Assembly (NCBI GenBank): GCA_020160875.1
Contig: JAIUPE010000017.1
Span: 1 to 35,473 of the forward strand
Length of the DNA: 35,473 bases
Direction of reading: 5' to 3'
Origin: Pseudomonadota bacterium
GTDB lineage: Bacteria; Pseudomonadota; Alphaproteobacteria; Rhodospirillales; Rhodospirillaceae
Shown: positions 8,599 to 15,165 of the stretch, piece by piece
How positions within the stretch are numbered: the stretch's first letter is position 1
Layout of the letters: every line of letters begins with the position of its first letter
Notes under the pieces: model-generated
Database searches by the model: none
What the model was told of the DNA's origin: nothing
Seen by the model: only the letters and a program-made list of their open reading frames with translations
Translations under genes and position numbers: made by a program

Positions 8599-8682
8599 TT
8601 CCGCGGGATCGGCTTATTTCTTTTCCGCGGGATCAGCTTATTTTTGTTCCGCGGGATCAGCTTATTTTTGTTCCGCGGGATC
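8599..8682. repeat. 24-bp tandem repeat, about 3.5 units, spanning a stop codon
   Basis: Units start at 8599, 8623, 8647 and 8671 (the last is partial); the core is TTCCGCGGGATC followed by AGCTTATTTTTG or a close variant. On the minus strand each full unit reads Asp-Pro-Ala-Glu-(Gln/Lys)-Lys followed by a stop codon, so the last seven codons of the cupin gene, stop included, are repeated beyond its real end. The inner units end in TAA and the outermost in TGA. Confidence 0.9.
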
Positions 8683-9186
8683 GCGGTGCACGGGATCGAC
8701 CCAGAGCACCGCCTCTGGCTTTTCCACCGGCTCGATCTCGAGGTTGATGGCGACAGCTTCGTTGTCGCTGCGCACCAGCACGCATTCCAGGGTTTCGTCG
8801 CGAGAAGCGTTGATCTCCTGGTGAGGCACGAAGGGCGGCACGAAGATGAAGTCGCCCGGCCCGGCTTCGGCGGTGAACTCGAGCTTATTGCCCCAGCGCA
8901 TGCGGGCGCGGCCCTTCACCACATAGATCACGCTTTCGAGATGGCCATGATGGTGAGCCCCGGTCTTGGCCCCGGCGTGGATATGCACGGTACCGGCCCA
9001 TATTTTTTGAGCCCCGACGCGGGCGAGATTGATAGCGGCCTGGCGGTTCATGCCGGGCGTCTGGGCGGTGTTGGCATCGAGCTGATCGCCGGGGATCACC
9101 TTCACGCCGTTGTGCTTCCAATCCACATGCTCGTGGCTGTGGTCATCGTGGTCATGGTCGTGATGATGGTGATCACCGTGCGGCAT
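8662..9186 (-). CDS. Cupin-domain protein with His/Asp-rich N-terminus
   Basis: A 174-residue protein from the ATG at 9186 (AGGAG 9 nt upstream); upstream in-frame ATGs lack support. Residues 4-20 are a metal-chelating tail of His and Asp. The single cupin domain follows: IHAGAKTGAHHHGHLESVIYVVKG holds the first metal motif (G-x5-H-x-H-x3,4-E type) and AGPGDFIFVPPFVPHQEIN the second. Mononuclear metal binding is likely; activity cannot be named. No signal peptide is seen, so the His-rich tail probably acts in the cytoplasm as a metal store or loading segment (inference). The 3' end, including the stop, is part of the 24-bp tandem repeat. Confidence 0.85.
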   Translation of the reverse strand: MPHGDHHHHDHDHDDHSHEHVDWKHNGVKVIPGDQLDANTAQTPGMNRQAAINLARVGAQKIWAGTVHIHAGAKTGAHHHGHLESVIYVVKGRARMRWGNKLEFTAEAGPGDFIFVPPFVPHQEINASRDETLECVLVRSDNEAVAINLEIEPVEKPEAVLWVDPVHRDPAEQK

Positions 9187-9365
9187 CGCGAAGCGCTCCT
9201 GACGGAAAGACCTGAACAACTTTAGCATGATGGGACCGGTTTCCTCCAAGAGGACTTGAGCCACGCACCGTTCCGGGCATCGTCTGTTGCTCGTGCGGCC
9301 GGCTCTCATGTCCGGCGCCGCCCGACGCCGACGGTAGGAAAACACCGATGCGCGCAAGAAGCGCG

Positions 9366-9713
9366 CTAATCCCACTTGTTAAATGAGAAGTAGGCGGCGA
9401 GCACGAGACAGCCGAACGCGGCGAGGTGATTCCATTTGAAACTTTCGCCGAGATAGGTGACCGAGAACACCGCGAAGACCGCAAGCGTGATCACCTCCTG
9501 CATCGTCTTCAACTGCGCGGCGGTGTAGACGGTGTAGCCGATGCGGTTGGCGGGCACCGCAAGGCAGTATTCGAAAAAAGCGATCCCCCAGCTTATGGGG
9601 ATCACCAGCCACAGCGACGTGCCCGGGAATTTGAGCTGCCCGTACCATGCGAAAGTCATAAAGACGTTCGAGATCAGCAGAAGGCCGATCGGCGCCGCGT
9701 AAGCCCAGGTCAT
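9366..9713 (-). CDS. DUF486 (DMT superfamily) small membrane protein
   Basis: A 115-residue protein with four hydrophobic segments, matching the DUF486 family: WYGQLKF, SWGIAFFEYCLAVPANRIGY, the LKTMQEVITLAVFAVFSVTYLGE stretch and the C-terminal YFSFNKWD region are its hallmarks. The family belongs to the drug/metabolite transporter superfamily; substrate unknown. GGAGAG lies 7 nt upstream of the ATG at 9713, and the upstream open frame has no membrane-protein character. Confidence 0.88.
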   Translation of the reverse strand: MTWAYAAPIGLLLISNVFMTFAWYGQLKFPGTSLWLVIPISWGIAFFEYCLAVPANRIGYTVYTAAQLKTMQEVITLAVFAVFSVTYLGESFKWNHLAAFGCLVLAAYFSFNKWD

Positions 9714-9872
9714 TCGTTCTCTCCGGTATATTGATAAGCGCCAATTTTCCGCACGGGCGGCCGCAGACGTCACCGGCGGGCGAGTTATTCCCTGGCCCTT
9801 CAAAAATTAAGCGCTGGCTTCTTTTATCCAATGTAACAAATTCTTGGAACCGCAAGGCGTTAGGGAGCCACC

Positions 9873-10703
9873 TTGTCCCGGTTCAAATCAGCATGTGTCG
9901 GATTTACCGCGCTGCTTATCGGCGCGCCAGCCCTAGCCGGCAATGACCTCGTCATTCCGGGCTTCAACACCGGCGTTTCCGTGCAGTCCTATCTGCGCCT
10001 GTCCAACAACGACGGTGCGCCGGCCCAGGTCAGCGTGCGTATGCACGACGCCGCGACCGGGATCGCGATCGGCACATGGACATCACCGGTGTTGCCCGCG
10101 GGCGGTACGATGGAAACATGGGCGCAACAGATGCTCACGGGCGCCGATCCTAAACCCGACATGGCGCACCTGCCGCCGGTGCTGGTGCTGGCAATCTCGG
10201 GCTTCGCCGGTCACGTTCAGCACGCAACCTGGACGCCATCCAGCGGCACATGGAGCCATATATCGACCTGCGGCATGGTGTTGATGGCCGACCCCTTGTC
10301 GTTGCCTTTCGTCATCGGACCCGCGCGGGGCGGCTTGACAGGCATTGTGCGCGTCTCCAACGCGACCGCTGAAACACGCGCGCTGAAAGTGACGTTTCAC
10401 GACAGCGCGAATACACCGTACGTCTGGCAAAGCCCTGCCATCCCCTCCTACGGCGCGGCCGCTGCGACCATGGAGACCATCGCGCGCGAAACGTCACCGC
10501 CGATCCCCCCGACCGTCACATCGCTGATGGCCATGGCCGAGGCGGCGCCGGCCGGCGTCGCGCTGTCTTATAGCGAAGGCCTCGCGGGCGGAAACACCTT
10601 CGATGACTTCAGCGCCGGGTGCATGTCCACGATGGCCGCGCCGGTGGGCCCCGGCACGCCGACGACGCCGACCACTCCCGTGCCGGGCATGCCGCACGCC
10701 TAG
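9873..10703 (+). CDS. Secreted two-repeat protein of unknown function, TTG start
   Basis: A 276-residue exported protein: signal peptide 1-22 (ending GAPALA), two related beta-rich repeats and a Pro/Thr-rich tail (GPGTPTTPTTPVPGMPHA). Repeat 1 (about 38-90) reads SYLRLSNNDGAPAQVSVRMHD ... SPVLPAGGTMETWAQQ; repeat 2 (about 163-210) reads GIVRVSNATAETRALKVTFHD ... SPAIPSYGAAAATMETIARE. This suggests two copies of one beta-sandwich. GGGAG 6 nt before the TTG supports that start. I recognise no family. It precedes the CHRD-autotransporter gene by 72 bp and may belong to the same envelope locus. Confidence 0.75.
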   Translation: MSRFKSACVGFTALLIGAPALAGNDLVIPGFNTGVSVQSYLRLSNNDGAPAQVSVRMHDAATGIAIGTWTSPVLPAGGTMETWAQQMLTGADPKPDMAHLPPVLVLAISGFAGHVQHATWTPSSGTWSHISTCGMVLMADPLSLPFVIGPARGGLTGIVRVSNATAETRALKVTFHDSANTPYVWQSPAIPSYGAAAATMETIARETSPPIPPTVTSLMAMAEAAPAGVALSYSEGLAGGNTFDDFSAGCMSTMAAPVGPGTPTTPTTPVPGMPHA

Positions 10704-10775
10704 GCGCGACGGACCGCTTCAATCTTGTTTGTTCTGTTGCTTCGACTCACACATCCCAAAGGGGGGGAGGAACCC

Positions 10776-12287
10776 ATGAGAAAGTCGAGACTGCTTTTGA
10801 GCACGGCGCTCGCCGTAATGGCGGCGACCAGCGCGCACGCTGGAACGCTCTACATCAGCAACATGCAGTATGAAGGCGCGCCAAACCCGTCCCAGGCCCG
10901 TGGTACCGGCTTCCTGATCCTCGACGATGCGCAGGCCAACGCGACCGTCTATGCCACGCACGACATCGCCACGCGCGGCACGAGTCCGCTCACGCTCGGC
11001 CACATCCATCGCGCGCCGGCGGGCGTCAACGGTCCGGTGATCTTCGGCTTCACCCCGGTTCCGCCCGTGAGCCCCGTCGGTCCCTTGGTGTGGGCGATCC
11101 CGCAGGCCGAGCTGGCGAACCTCAACAACGCCGGGCTGTACATGCAGTTCCACACCCAGCTCAATCCGGCGGGCGAAATTCGCGGACAAATCGTGCGCGC
11201 GGCGTTCGCGCCGGCAGCGACGACGGATACGCAGATGCTGGTGGCCAATGCTCTCGATGTATCAGCGGGCCGCAACACAGACCTCGACCAGGTGTTGATG
11301 GGCCGCTTCGCCTCGACCGTAACGACAGCTGCCCGCACGCAGAGCCTCGACGACCTGTCCGGCCGCACGCTGTACGCGGCAGGCCGTCAAGCCGTGGAGT
11401 CGATGCAGGGGTTCCAGGATTCGCTCTTCGAACATGCCGAAGACGTGGCGGGAAAAGACACCGAGGGCTTCGGCGGCTTCGTCGGCGGCGGCATGGTATT
11501 CGGCACCCGCGAAACCGACAGCGCGACGGCCGGCGCGAAAATCTCGCGTCCCTATGTGATCGCGGGCTTCGACTACGGCATGGGCAGCGGCGCCAACGTG
11601 GGCCTGTCGGTGGGCTATGCGGATGGCAAAGACGAATTCCGCAACGCCCTCGGCGAAACCAACGTGAAGACCACGGCGGTGCAGGCGCACGTCTCCGGCG
11701 GCAATGAAAGCGTCGTGTTTGCCGCGGCCGTGGGATACGGCTGGGTGGACGCGGACTCGACCCGCGCCATCACGAGCCTTGCCCGCACGGCGACCGGCGC
11801 GCAGGACGGCAAGGTCCTGTCGGCGGGCGTGAAACTCTCGGTACCGCTGAAGCTGGACGGCGATTCCACCATCGCGCCGTACGGCCTCATCGACTATCAG
11901 GTCGCCAAGATGGACGCCTACACCGAAACCGGCGCGAACAGCGTCTCGCTGATGGTCGGCGAACATAAGGAAAAGAGCGCGGCCGCCGAACTGGGCGCGG
12001 CATTCGAAGTGCCGATGGGTGCGGGCGGCGACACGCATATCCGCCTGCTGGCCGGATACCGCTATCTGCTCGAGGACGGCAAGGACACCATCGAGAGCCG
12101 CTTCGTCGGTTCGGCGGCGACCTTCAACACCCTCGTCCGCTCGCCCGGCATCAACGGTGTGCGCGTGGGCGCGAACCTCGGCGCCAAGGTCAGCGATAAC
12201 ATGTTCATTTCCGCTGGCTACAACGGCACCATCTCCGGCCGAACCAAACTGCACGCCCTGGAAGCGCGCCTGACCTTGAAGATGTAG
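10776..12287 (+). CDS. CHRD-domain autotransporter (surface protein with beta-barrel)
   Basis: A 503-residue protein: signal peptide 1-22 (TSAHA/GT), CHRD domain about 23-145 and an autotransporter-type beta-barrel about 230-503. CHRD hallmarks are GHIHRAPAGVNGPVIFGF (75-92) and LYMQFHTQLNPAGEIRGQI (121-139). The barrel has alternating strands such as YVIAGFDYGMGSGANVGLSVGYADG. Between them lies a linker with LMGRFASTVTTAARTQSLDDL. The CHRD domain is thus probably displayed at or passed through the outer membrane. The C-terminus is LTLKM, not the usual aromatic residue. A very strong purine-rich ribosome binding site lies at 10761-10770. Ligand unknown; bacterial CHRD proteins are poorly characterised. 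Confidence 0.88.
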   Translation: MRKSRLLLSTALAVMAATSAHAGTLYISNMQYEGAPNPSQARGTGFLILDDAQANATVYATHDIATRGTSPLTLGHIHRAPAGVNGPVIFGFTPVPPVSPVGPLVWAIPQAELANLNNAGLYMQFHTQLNPAGEIRGQIVRAAFAPAATTDTQMLVANALDVSAGRNTDLDQVLMGRFASTVTTAARTQSLDDLSGRTLYAAGRQAVESMQGFQDSLFEHAEDVAGKDTEGFGGFVGGGMVFGTRETDSATAGAKISRPYVIAGFDYGMGSGANVGLSVGYADGKDEFRNALGETNVKTTAVQAHVSGGNESVVFAAAVGYGWVDADSTRAITSLARTATGAQDGKVLSAGVKLSVPLKLDGDSTIAPYGLIDYQVAKMDAYTETGANSVSLMVGEHKEKSAAAELGAAFEVPMGAGGDTHIRLLAGYRYLLEDGKDTIESRFVGSAATFNTLVRSPGINGVRVGANLGAKVSDNMFISAGYNGTISGRTKLHALEARLTLKM

Positions 12288-12306
12288 TGCACGAAAGATG
12301 TAGCAT

Positions 12307-12990
12307 TTGAAGAAAACGTGGTCCGCGATCCGCATCGCTTTCTTTGTGTTCGCCGCGGGGCTTCTCCATCACCCGGGAAGCGCCTTTGCGAAACCGGTGA
12401 GCTATGTGGGCGGACTGATGCTGATGCAGGAGAACGATGCCGGCGGCCATACGGTGGGGCTCGATTACACCGTGACCCCGCGTATGGCCGTCGCGTTCCA
12501 TGCGCAGTATCATATCCGCGGCGATAACTTCACGATGCTCGGGCCGCAGATGAACTTTCTGATCAACCGGTGGAACGCACCGCGCAGCCAGGGGAACATC
12601 TTCGCCAATGTGGGCGGCGGCACGACCATCGACCGGAACGGCGATATGAGGCCGGCCACATGGACCGGCCTTCTCGCCGACTTTGAGACCCGTCGGCTGT
12701 TCGTCTCCTACGAAGTGCGGGCGATGTATGCACCGAAGGTGGAACGTTCATTGTGGCAGCGCGCGCGGGCGGGGGTCGCGTTCAGTCCCGTCGACTACAC
12801 GAAGGTAAGCCCCTGGGCGATGGTGCAGGTCGACTACCGCGATGAGAAACACCTTGGTCTGCATGTGGGCGCGCGCGAACCGAAGATGGAAATCACGCCG
12901 CTGATCCGCGTGATGTACCGGGCCTTCCTGATCGAAGGCGGTGTGAGTCACCGGGGTAAATTAATGTTCAACTGGGTGAAACAGTTTTAG
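12307..12990 (+). CDS. Outer-membrane beta-barrel protein, unknown family, TTG start
   Basis: A 227-residue protein with a signal peptide (about 1-28, ending GSAFA) and strand-like alternation throughout, ending in a C-terminal phenylalanine (NWVKQF), the usual signal for outer-membrane barrel insertion. Each barrel strand is followed by short polar turns (LDYTVTPRMAVAFHAQYHI, GLLADFETRRLFVSYEVRAMY). It starts 19 bp after the CHRD gene with TTG; no ATG in frame would preserve the signal peptide. One base separates its stop from the start of the HMA-domain gene, so the two are almost certainly co-expressed. This tight link suggests a role in metal export or sensing at the outer membrane (inference). 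Confidence 0.75.
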   Translation: MKKTWSAIRIAFFVFAAGLLHHPGSAFAKPVSYVGGLMLMQENDAGGHTVGLDYTVTPRMAVAFHAQYHIRGDNFTMLGPQMNFLINRWNAPRSQGNIFANVGGGTTIDRNGDMRPATWTGLLADFETRRLFVSYEVRAMYAPKVERSLWQRARAGVAFSPVDYTKVSPWAMVQVDYRDEKHLGLHVGAREPKMEITPLIRVMYRAFLIEGGVSHRGKLMFNWVKQF

Positions 12991-12991
12991 G

Positions 12992-13285
12992 ATGAGACCC
13001 ATGCGTGTCATCGCCTTCATCAGCGTTCTTCTGGCCGCAGGCGCCGTAAATGCGGAGACCATCACCGCTTCCGTGAACGGCATGGTGTGCGCGATCTGCG
13101 TGACGGGGATCGAGAAGAGTTTCCAAAAGAACCCGGCGGTGGACAAGGTGAAGGTGGATCTGGAGACGGGCAAAGTGACCGTCGACACCAAGGCCGGCGC
13201 GACCCTGGACGACGCCACCGTCACGAAGACCATCGTGAATGCCGGTTACGCGGTGACCGAGATCACCCGCGCAAGCGGCCGGTAG
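12992..13285 (+). CDS. Periplasmic heavy-metal-associated (MerP-like) protein
   Basis: A 97-residue protein with signal peptide (about 1-21) and one HMA domain carrying the metal motif GMVCAIC (30-36; Cys33 and Cys36). The ferredoxin-like order of strands and helices follows: ITASVNGMVC, VTGIEKSFQK, VDKVKVDLETGKVTVDTK, VTKTIVNAGYAVTEI. Such proteins bind Hg(II), Cu(I) or similar soft metals through the two cysteines. A second ATG at 13001, with AGGA 10 nt upstream, is an equally good start and gives a tidier signal peptide. It lies between the barrel gene and a MerT-like membrane protein. No MerA or MerR is present, so classical mercury reduction is not indicated. Confidence 0.88.
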   Translation: MRPMRVIAFISVLLAAGAVNAETITASVNGMVCAICVTGIEKSFQKNPAVDKVKVDLETGKVTVDTKAGATLDDATVTKTIVNAGYAVTEITRASGR

Positions 13286-13291
13286 CCTTCC

Positions 13292-13675
13292 TTGCAGAAC
13301 AGTGAGCGTCCGACATCGGCGCTGGTCTGGATCGCGCTGTTCACATCCTTCGGAACGCTGATCTGCTGCGCGCTGCCGGCGATGCTGGTCGCGCTCGGCG
13401 CGGGCGCCGTGGTGGCGGGCCTGGTGACCGCCGTGCCGCAGGTCGTGGCGATCTCGATCTACAAAGACTATATGTTCGCGGGCGCGGGTGTTCTGCTTCT
13501 CACGGCTGCAGTCATGAGATACGCGACCCGTAACGCCCCCTGCCCCATCGATCCCCATGAGGCCGATGCCTGCCGCCGCCTGCGCCGGCTCAGCGGCTGG
13601 ATTTTGGGAGCCGCAGGCCTCGTCTACGCCGTCGGGTTCTTCTTCGCCTATATTGCAATTTATGTACTGGGTTGA
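13292..13675 (+). CDS. MerT-like small membrane protein, TTG start
   Basis: A 127-residue protein with three or four membrane segments (about 11-31, 34-52, 59-76, 103-126). The vicinal pair Cys25-Cys26 in FGTLICCALPAMLVALGAG lies in the first segment, as in mercuric transporter MerT. A second conserved-looking motif, APCPIDPHEADACRR (Cys84, Cys94), lies in a loop. It starts with TTG 6 bp after the HMA gene. MerT-type proteins receive a soft metal from a MerP-type partner and move it across the inner membrane; a similar handover is likely here, but the metal is unknown. It could also be a thiol-sensing protein. Confidence 0.75.
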   Translation: MQNSERPTSALVWIALFTSFGTLICCALPAMLVALGAGAVVAGLVTAVPQVVAISIYKDYMFAGAGVLLLTAAVMRYATRNAPCPIDPHEADACRRLRRLSGWILGAAGLVYAVGFFFAYIAIYVLG

Positions 13676-13696
13676 GCGGTCGATTTCCGGAAGCCT

Positions 13697-13726
13697 TTGA
13701 CAGGCGTCTGGGCGTTCCAGCATTGT
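13697..13726 (+). promoter_or_regulatory. Candidate promoter for the MBL-fold gene, possibly leaderless
   Basis: A perfect TTGACA (13697-13702) is followed after 18 nt by CATTGT (13721-13726, three of six matches). The start codon is at 13734, seven bases beyond, and no ribosome binding site is visible, so the transcript may begin at or next to the ATG. Confidence 0.35.
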
Positions 13727-13733
13727 CCCGCCT

Positions 13734-14597
13734 ATGACCCATCCGCACGTCCAGTCGTTTTTCGACACCACGACCAATTCCGTCAGCTACGTCGTTTCAG
13801 ACCCTGCGACCAACGCCTGCGCCATTATCGACCCGGTGCTTGATTATGACGCTGTATCCGGACGCACCTCGCGCAGATCGGCCGAGTCCTTGCTCGCCTT
13901 TGTCCGCGCCGAAGGCTTGACGCCGCACTGGCTCCTGGAAACCCACGCGCACGCCGATCACGTTTCCGCCGGGCATGTCCTGCGCCAGGAGACGGGTGCG
14001 AAGATCGGTATCGGCGCCAGAATCGTCGAGGTCCAAAAAACCTTTGGCTCGCTGTTCAACATGAAGGACCTCGCGACCGACGGGCGGCAGTTCGACCGGC
14101 TGTTCGCCGACGGCGAGGAAATCGCCCTTGGGAAGATGAAGATTCGCGTGATGCACACGCCTGGGCACACACCCGCCTGCGTCACCTACCTGGTCGGCGA
14201 TGCGGCTTTCATCGGCGATACGATGTTCATGCCCGACTATGGCAGCGCCCGTGTCGACTTCCCAGGCGGCAACGCCGCGGCGCTCTATAAATCCGTGCGC
14301 AAGATCCTCGCGTTGCCGGAGAGCACCCGCATCTTCTGCTGCCACGACTACAAAGCGCCGGGCCGCGATAAATTCGCCTGGGAGACCACGGTCGCTCAAC
14401 AACGCCGCGCGAACCTGCATGTGCGTGATGGCGTGAGCGAAGATGAATTCGTCGCCATGCGCACGGCACGCGATAAGACCCTCAACATGCCCGCGCTGCT
14501 GATCCCCGCCATCCAGCTCAACATCCGGGCGGGCGCGCTACCGCCGGCGGAGGACAACGGCGTGGCTTACGTGAAAGTCCCGCTGAACGCGATTTAG
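13734..14597 (+). CDS. MBL-fold metallohydrolase, ETHE1/Blh persulfide dioxygenase-like
   Basis: A 287-residue metallo-beta-lactamase-fold enzyme close to the ETHE1/Blh persulfide dioxygenases. Metal ligands are visible: HAHADH (71-76) in LLETHAHADHVSAGHVL, His145 in HTPGHTPACV, Asp162 in FIGDTMF and His203 in IFCCHDY. DYGSARVDFPGG (168-179) is typical of the subgroup. In that family a single iron oxidises glutathione persulfide to sulfite, detoxifying sulfide-derived sulfane sulfur. The gene follows the MerT-like gene by 58 bp and probably has its own promoter. It could instead be another glyoxalase-II-like hydrolase, but the motif set favours persulfide dioxygenase. Confidence 0.85.
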   Translation: MTHPHVQSFFDTTTNSVSYVVSDPATNACAIIDPVLDYDAVSGRTSRRSAESLLAFVRAEGLTPHWLLETHAHADHVSAGHVLRQETGAKIGIGARIVEVQKTFGSLFNMKDLATDGRQFDRLFADGEEIALGKMKIRVMHTPGHTPACVTYLVGDAAFIGDTMFMPDYGSARVDFPGGNAAALYKSVRKILALPESTRIFCCHDYKAPGRDKFAWETTVAQQRRANLHVRDGVSEDEFVAMRTARDKTLNMPALLIPAIQLNIRAGALPPAEDNGVAYVKVPLNAI

Positions 14598-14620
14598 GCC
14601 CCGCACCGTACGCCGCGGCC

Positions 14621-15109
14621 TTATTTCTTTTCCGGGACTCCCTTCGCCGTCGGTGACGGCTTTGAGGCCGCGGGACCGACGCCGACGATGGCGATGATGG
14701 TGTCCTCGTTCTTGGCGCCGTCCCAATGCACTTGCTTGGCATGGTGGACCACGTAGCTGCCGGCGGGCATGGGCACGGTCGCGTTCTCGGGATCGAAGAC
14801 ATCACCGGTGCCGACCCACCAGGTGCCCGAGAGCACGTAGATATAGCGGTCGTTTTCGTGGAAGTGCGGCCGGCTGAAGTTGTTGCCGGCTTTCCACTTG
14901 TTCAAGAGCACATAGAGTTCGCCCGGTTTCTGCGGATCGCCCTGCAAGACCGCGACTTCGGCGCCCGGCGAGCCCGGCGCCCATTTGATGTCCTTGGGCA
15001 GGACAAATTTCAGCGCCTTCGGATCCAGGATGGACGCGTCGGCGGCCATGACGGGCGCGGACACGAGAAGCGTGGCGGTGGCAGCCAAAGCAAAACGCAG
15101 CGCTGTCAT
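14621..15109 (-). CDS. Exported cupin-domain protein
   Basis: A 162-residue protein with signal peptide 1-22 (ending APVMA) and one cupin domain. NFSRPHFHENDRYIYVLSGTWWVGTGDVFDP holds the first metal motif (His-x-His-x(n)-Glu-like, here HFHENDRY) and MPAGSYVVHHAKQVHWDG the second. A periplasmic metal-binding cupin is likely; function unknown. It is unrelated in its details to the His-rich cupin at 8662. The ATG at 15109 is preceded by GGGGAGG, which lies inside a perfect hairpin. It is convergent with the MBL gene and lies 56 bp downstream of der on the same strand. Confidence 0.85.
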   Translation of the reverse strand: MTALRFALAATATLLVSAPVMAADASILDPKALKFVLPKDIKWAPGSPGAEVAVLQGDPQKPGELYVLLNKWKAGNNFSRPHFHENDRYIYVLSGTWWVGTGDVFDPENATVPMPAGSYVVHHAKQVHWDGAKNEDTIIAIVGVGPAASKPSPTAKGVPEKK

Positions 15110-15116
15110 GACATGA

Positions 15117-15138
15117 CCTCCCCTCAAGTCAGGGGAGG
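15117..15138 (-). promoter_or_regulatory. Hairpin covering the cupin ribosome binding site
   Basis: A perfect 8-bp stem, CCTCCCCT / AGGGGAGG, with a 6-nt loop. On the minus strand the 3' arm is the Shine-Dalgarno sequence of the exported cupin gene, 7 nt before its ATG. It may also serve as the end of the der transcript, although no T-run follows. Confidence 0.5.
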
Positions 15139-15165
15139 ATGATGGCACAGCTTGGCACAGAGCGG

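Noticed and set aside
8452-9225. Plus-strand ORF with Leu-Phe-Arg-Gly-Ile repeats
   Set aside because: It is antisense to the His-rich cupin; the repeats are the plus-strand reading of the 24-bp tandem array, and no ribosome binding site or family is seen.
12279-12303. AAGATGTAG repeated at the end of the CHRD gene (16-bp period)
   Set aside because: It duplicates the last codons and stop like the three main cases, but at only 9 bp it may be chance.
11262-12335. Long antisense ORF across the CHRD-autotransporter gene
   Set aside because: GC-rich shadow frame dominated by Arg, His, Ala and Gly with no motif.
12992-13675. Classical mercury-resistance operon
   Set aside because: The HMA and MerT-like proteins are present, but there is no mercuric reductase, MerR or lyase nearby.
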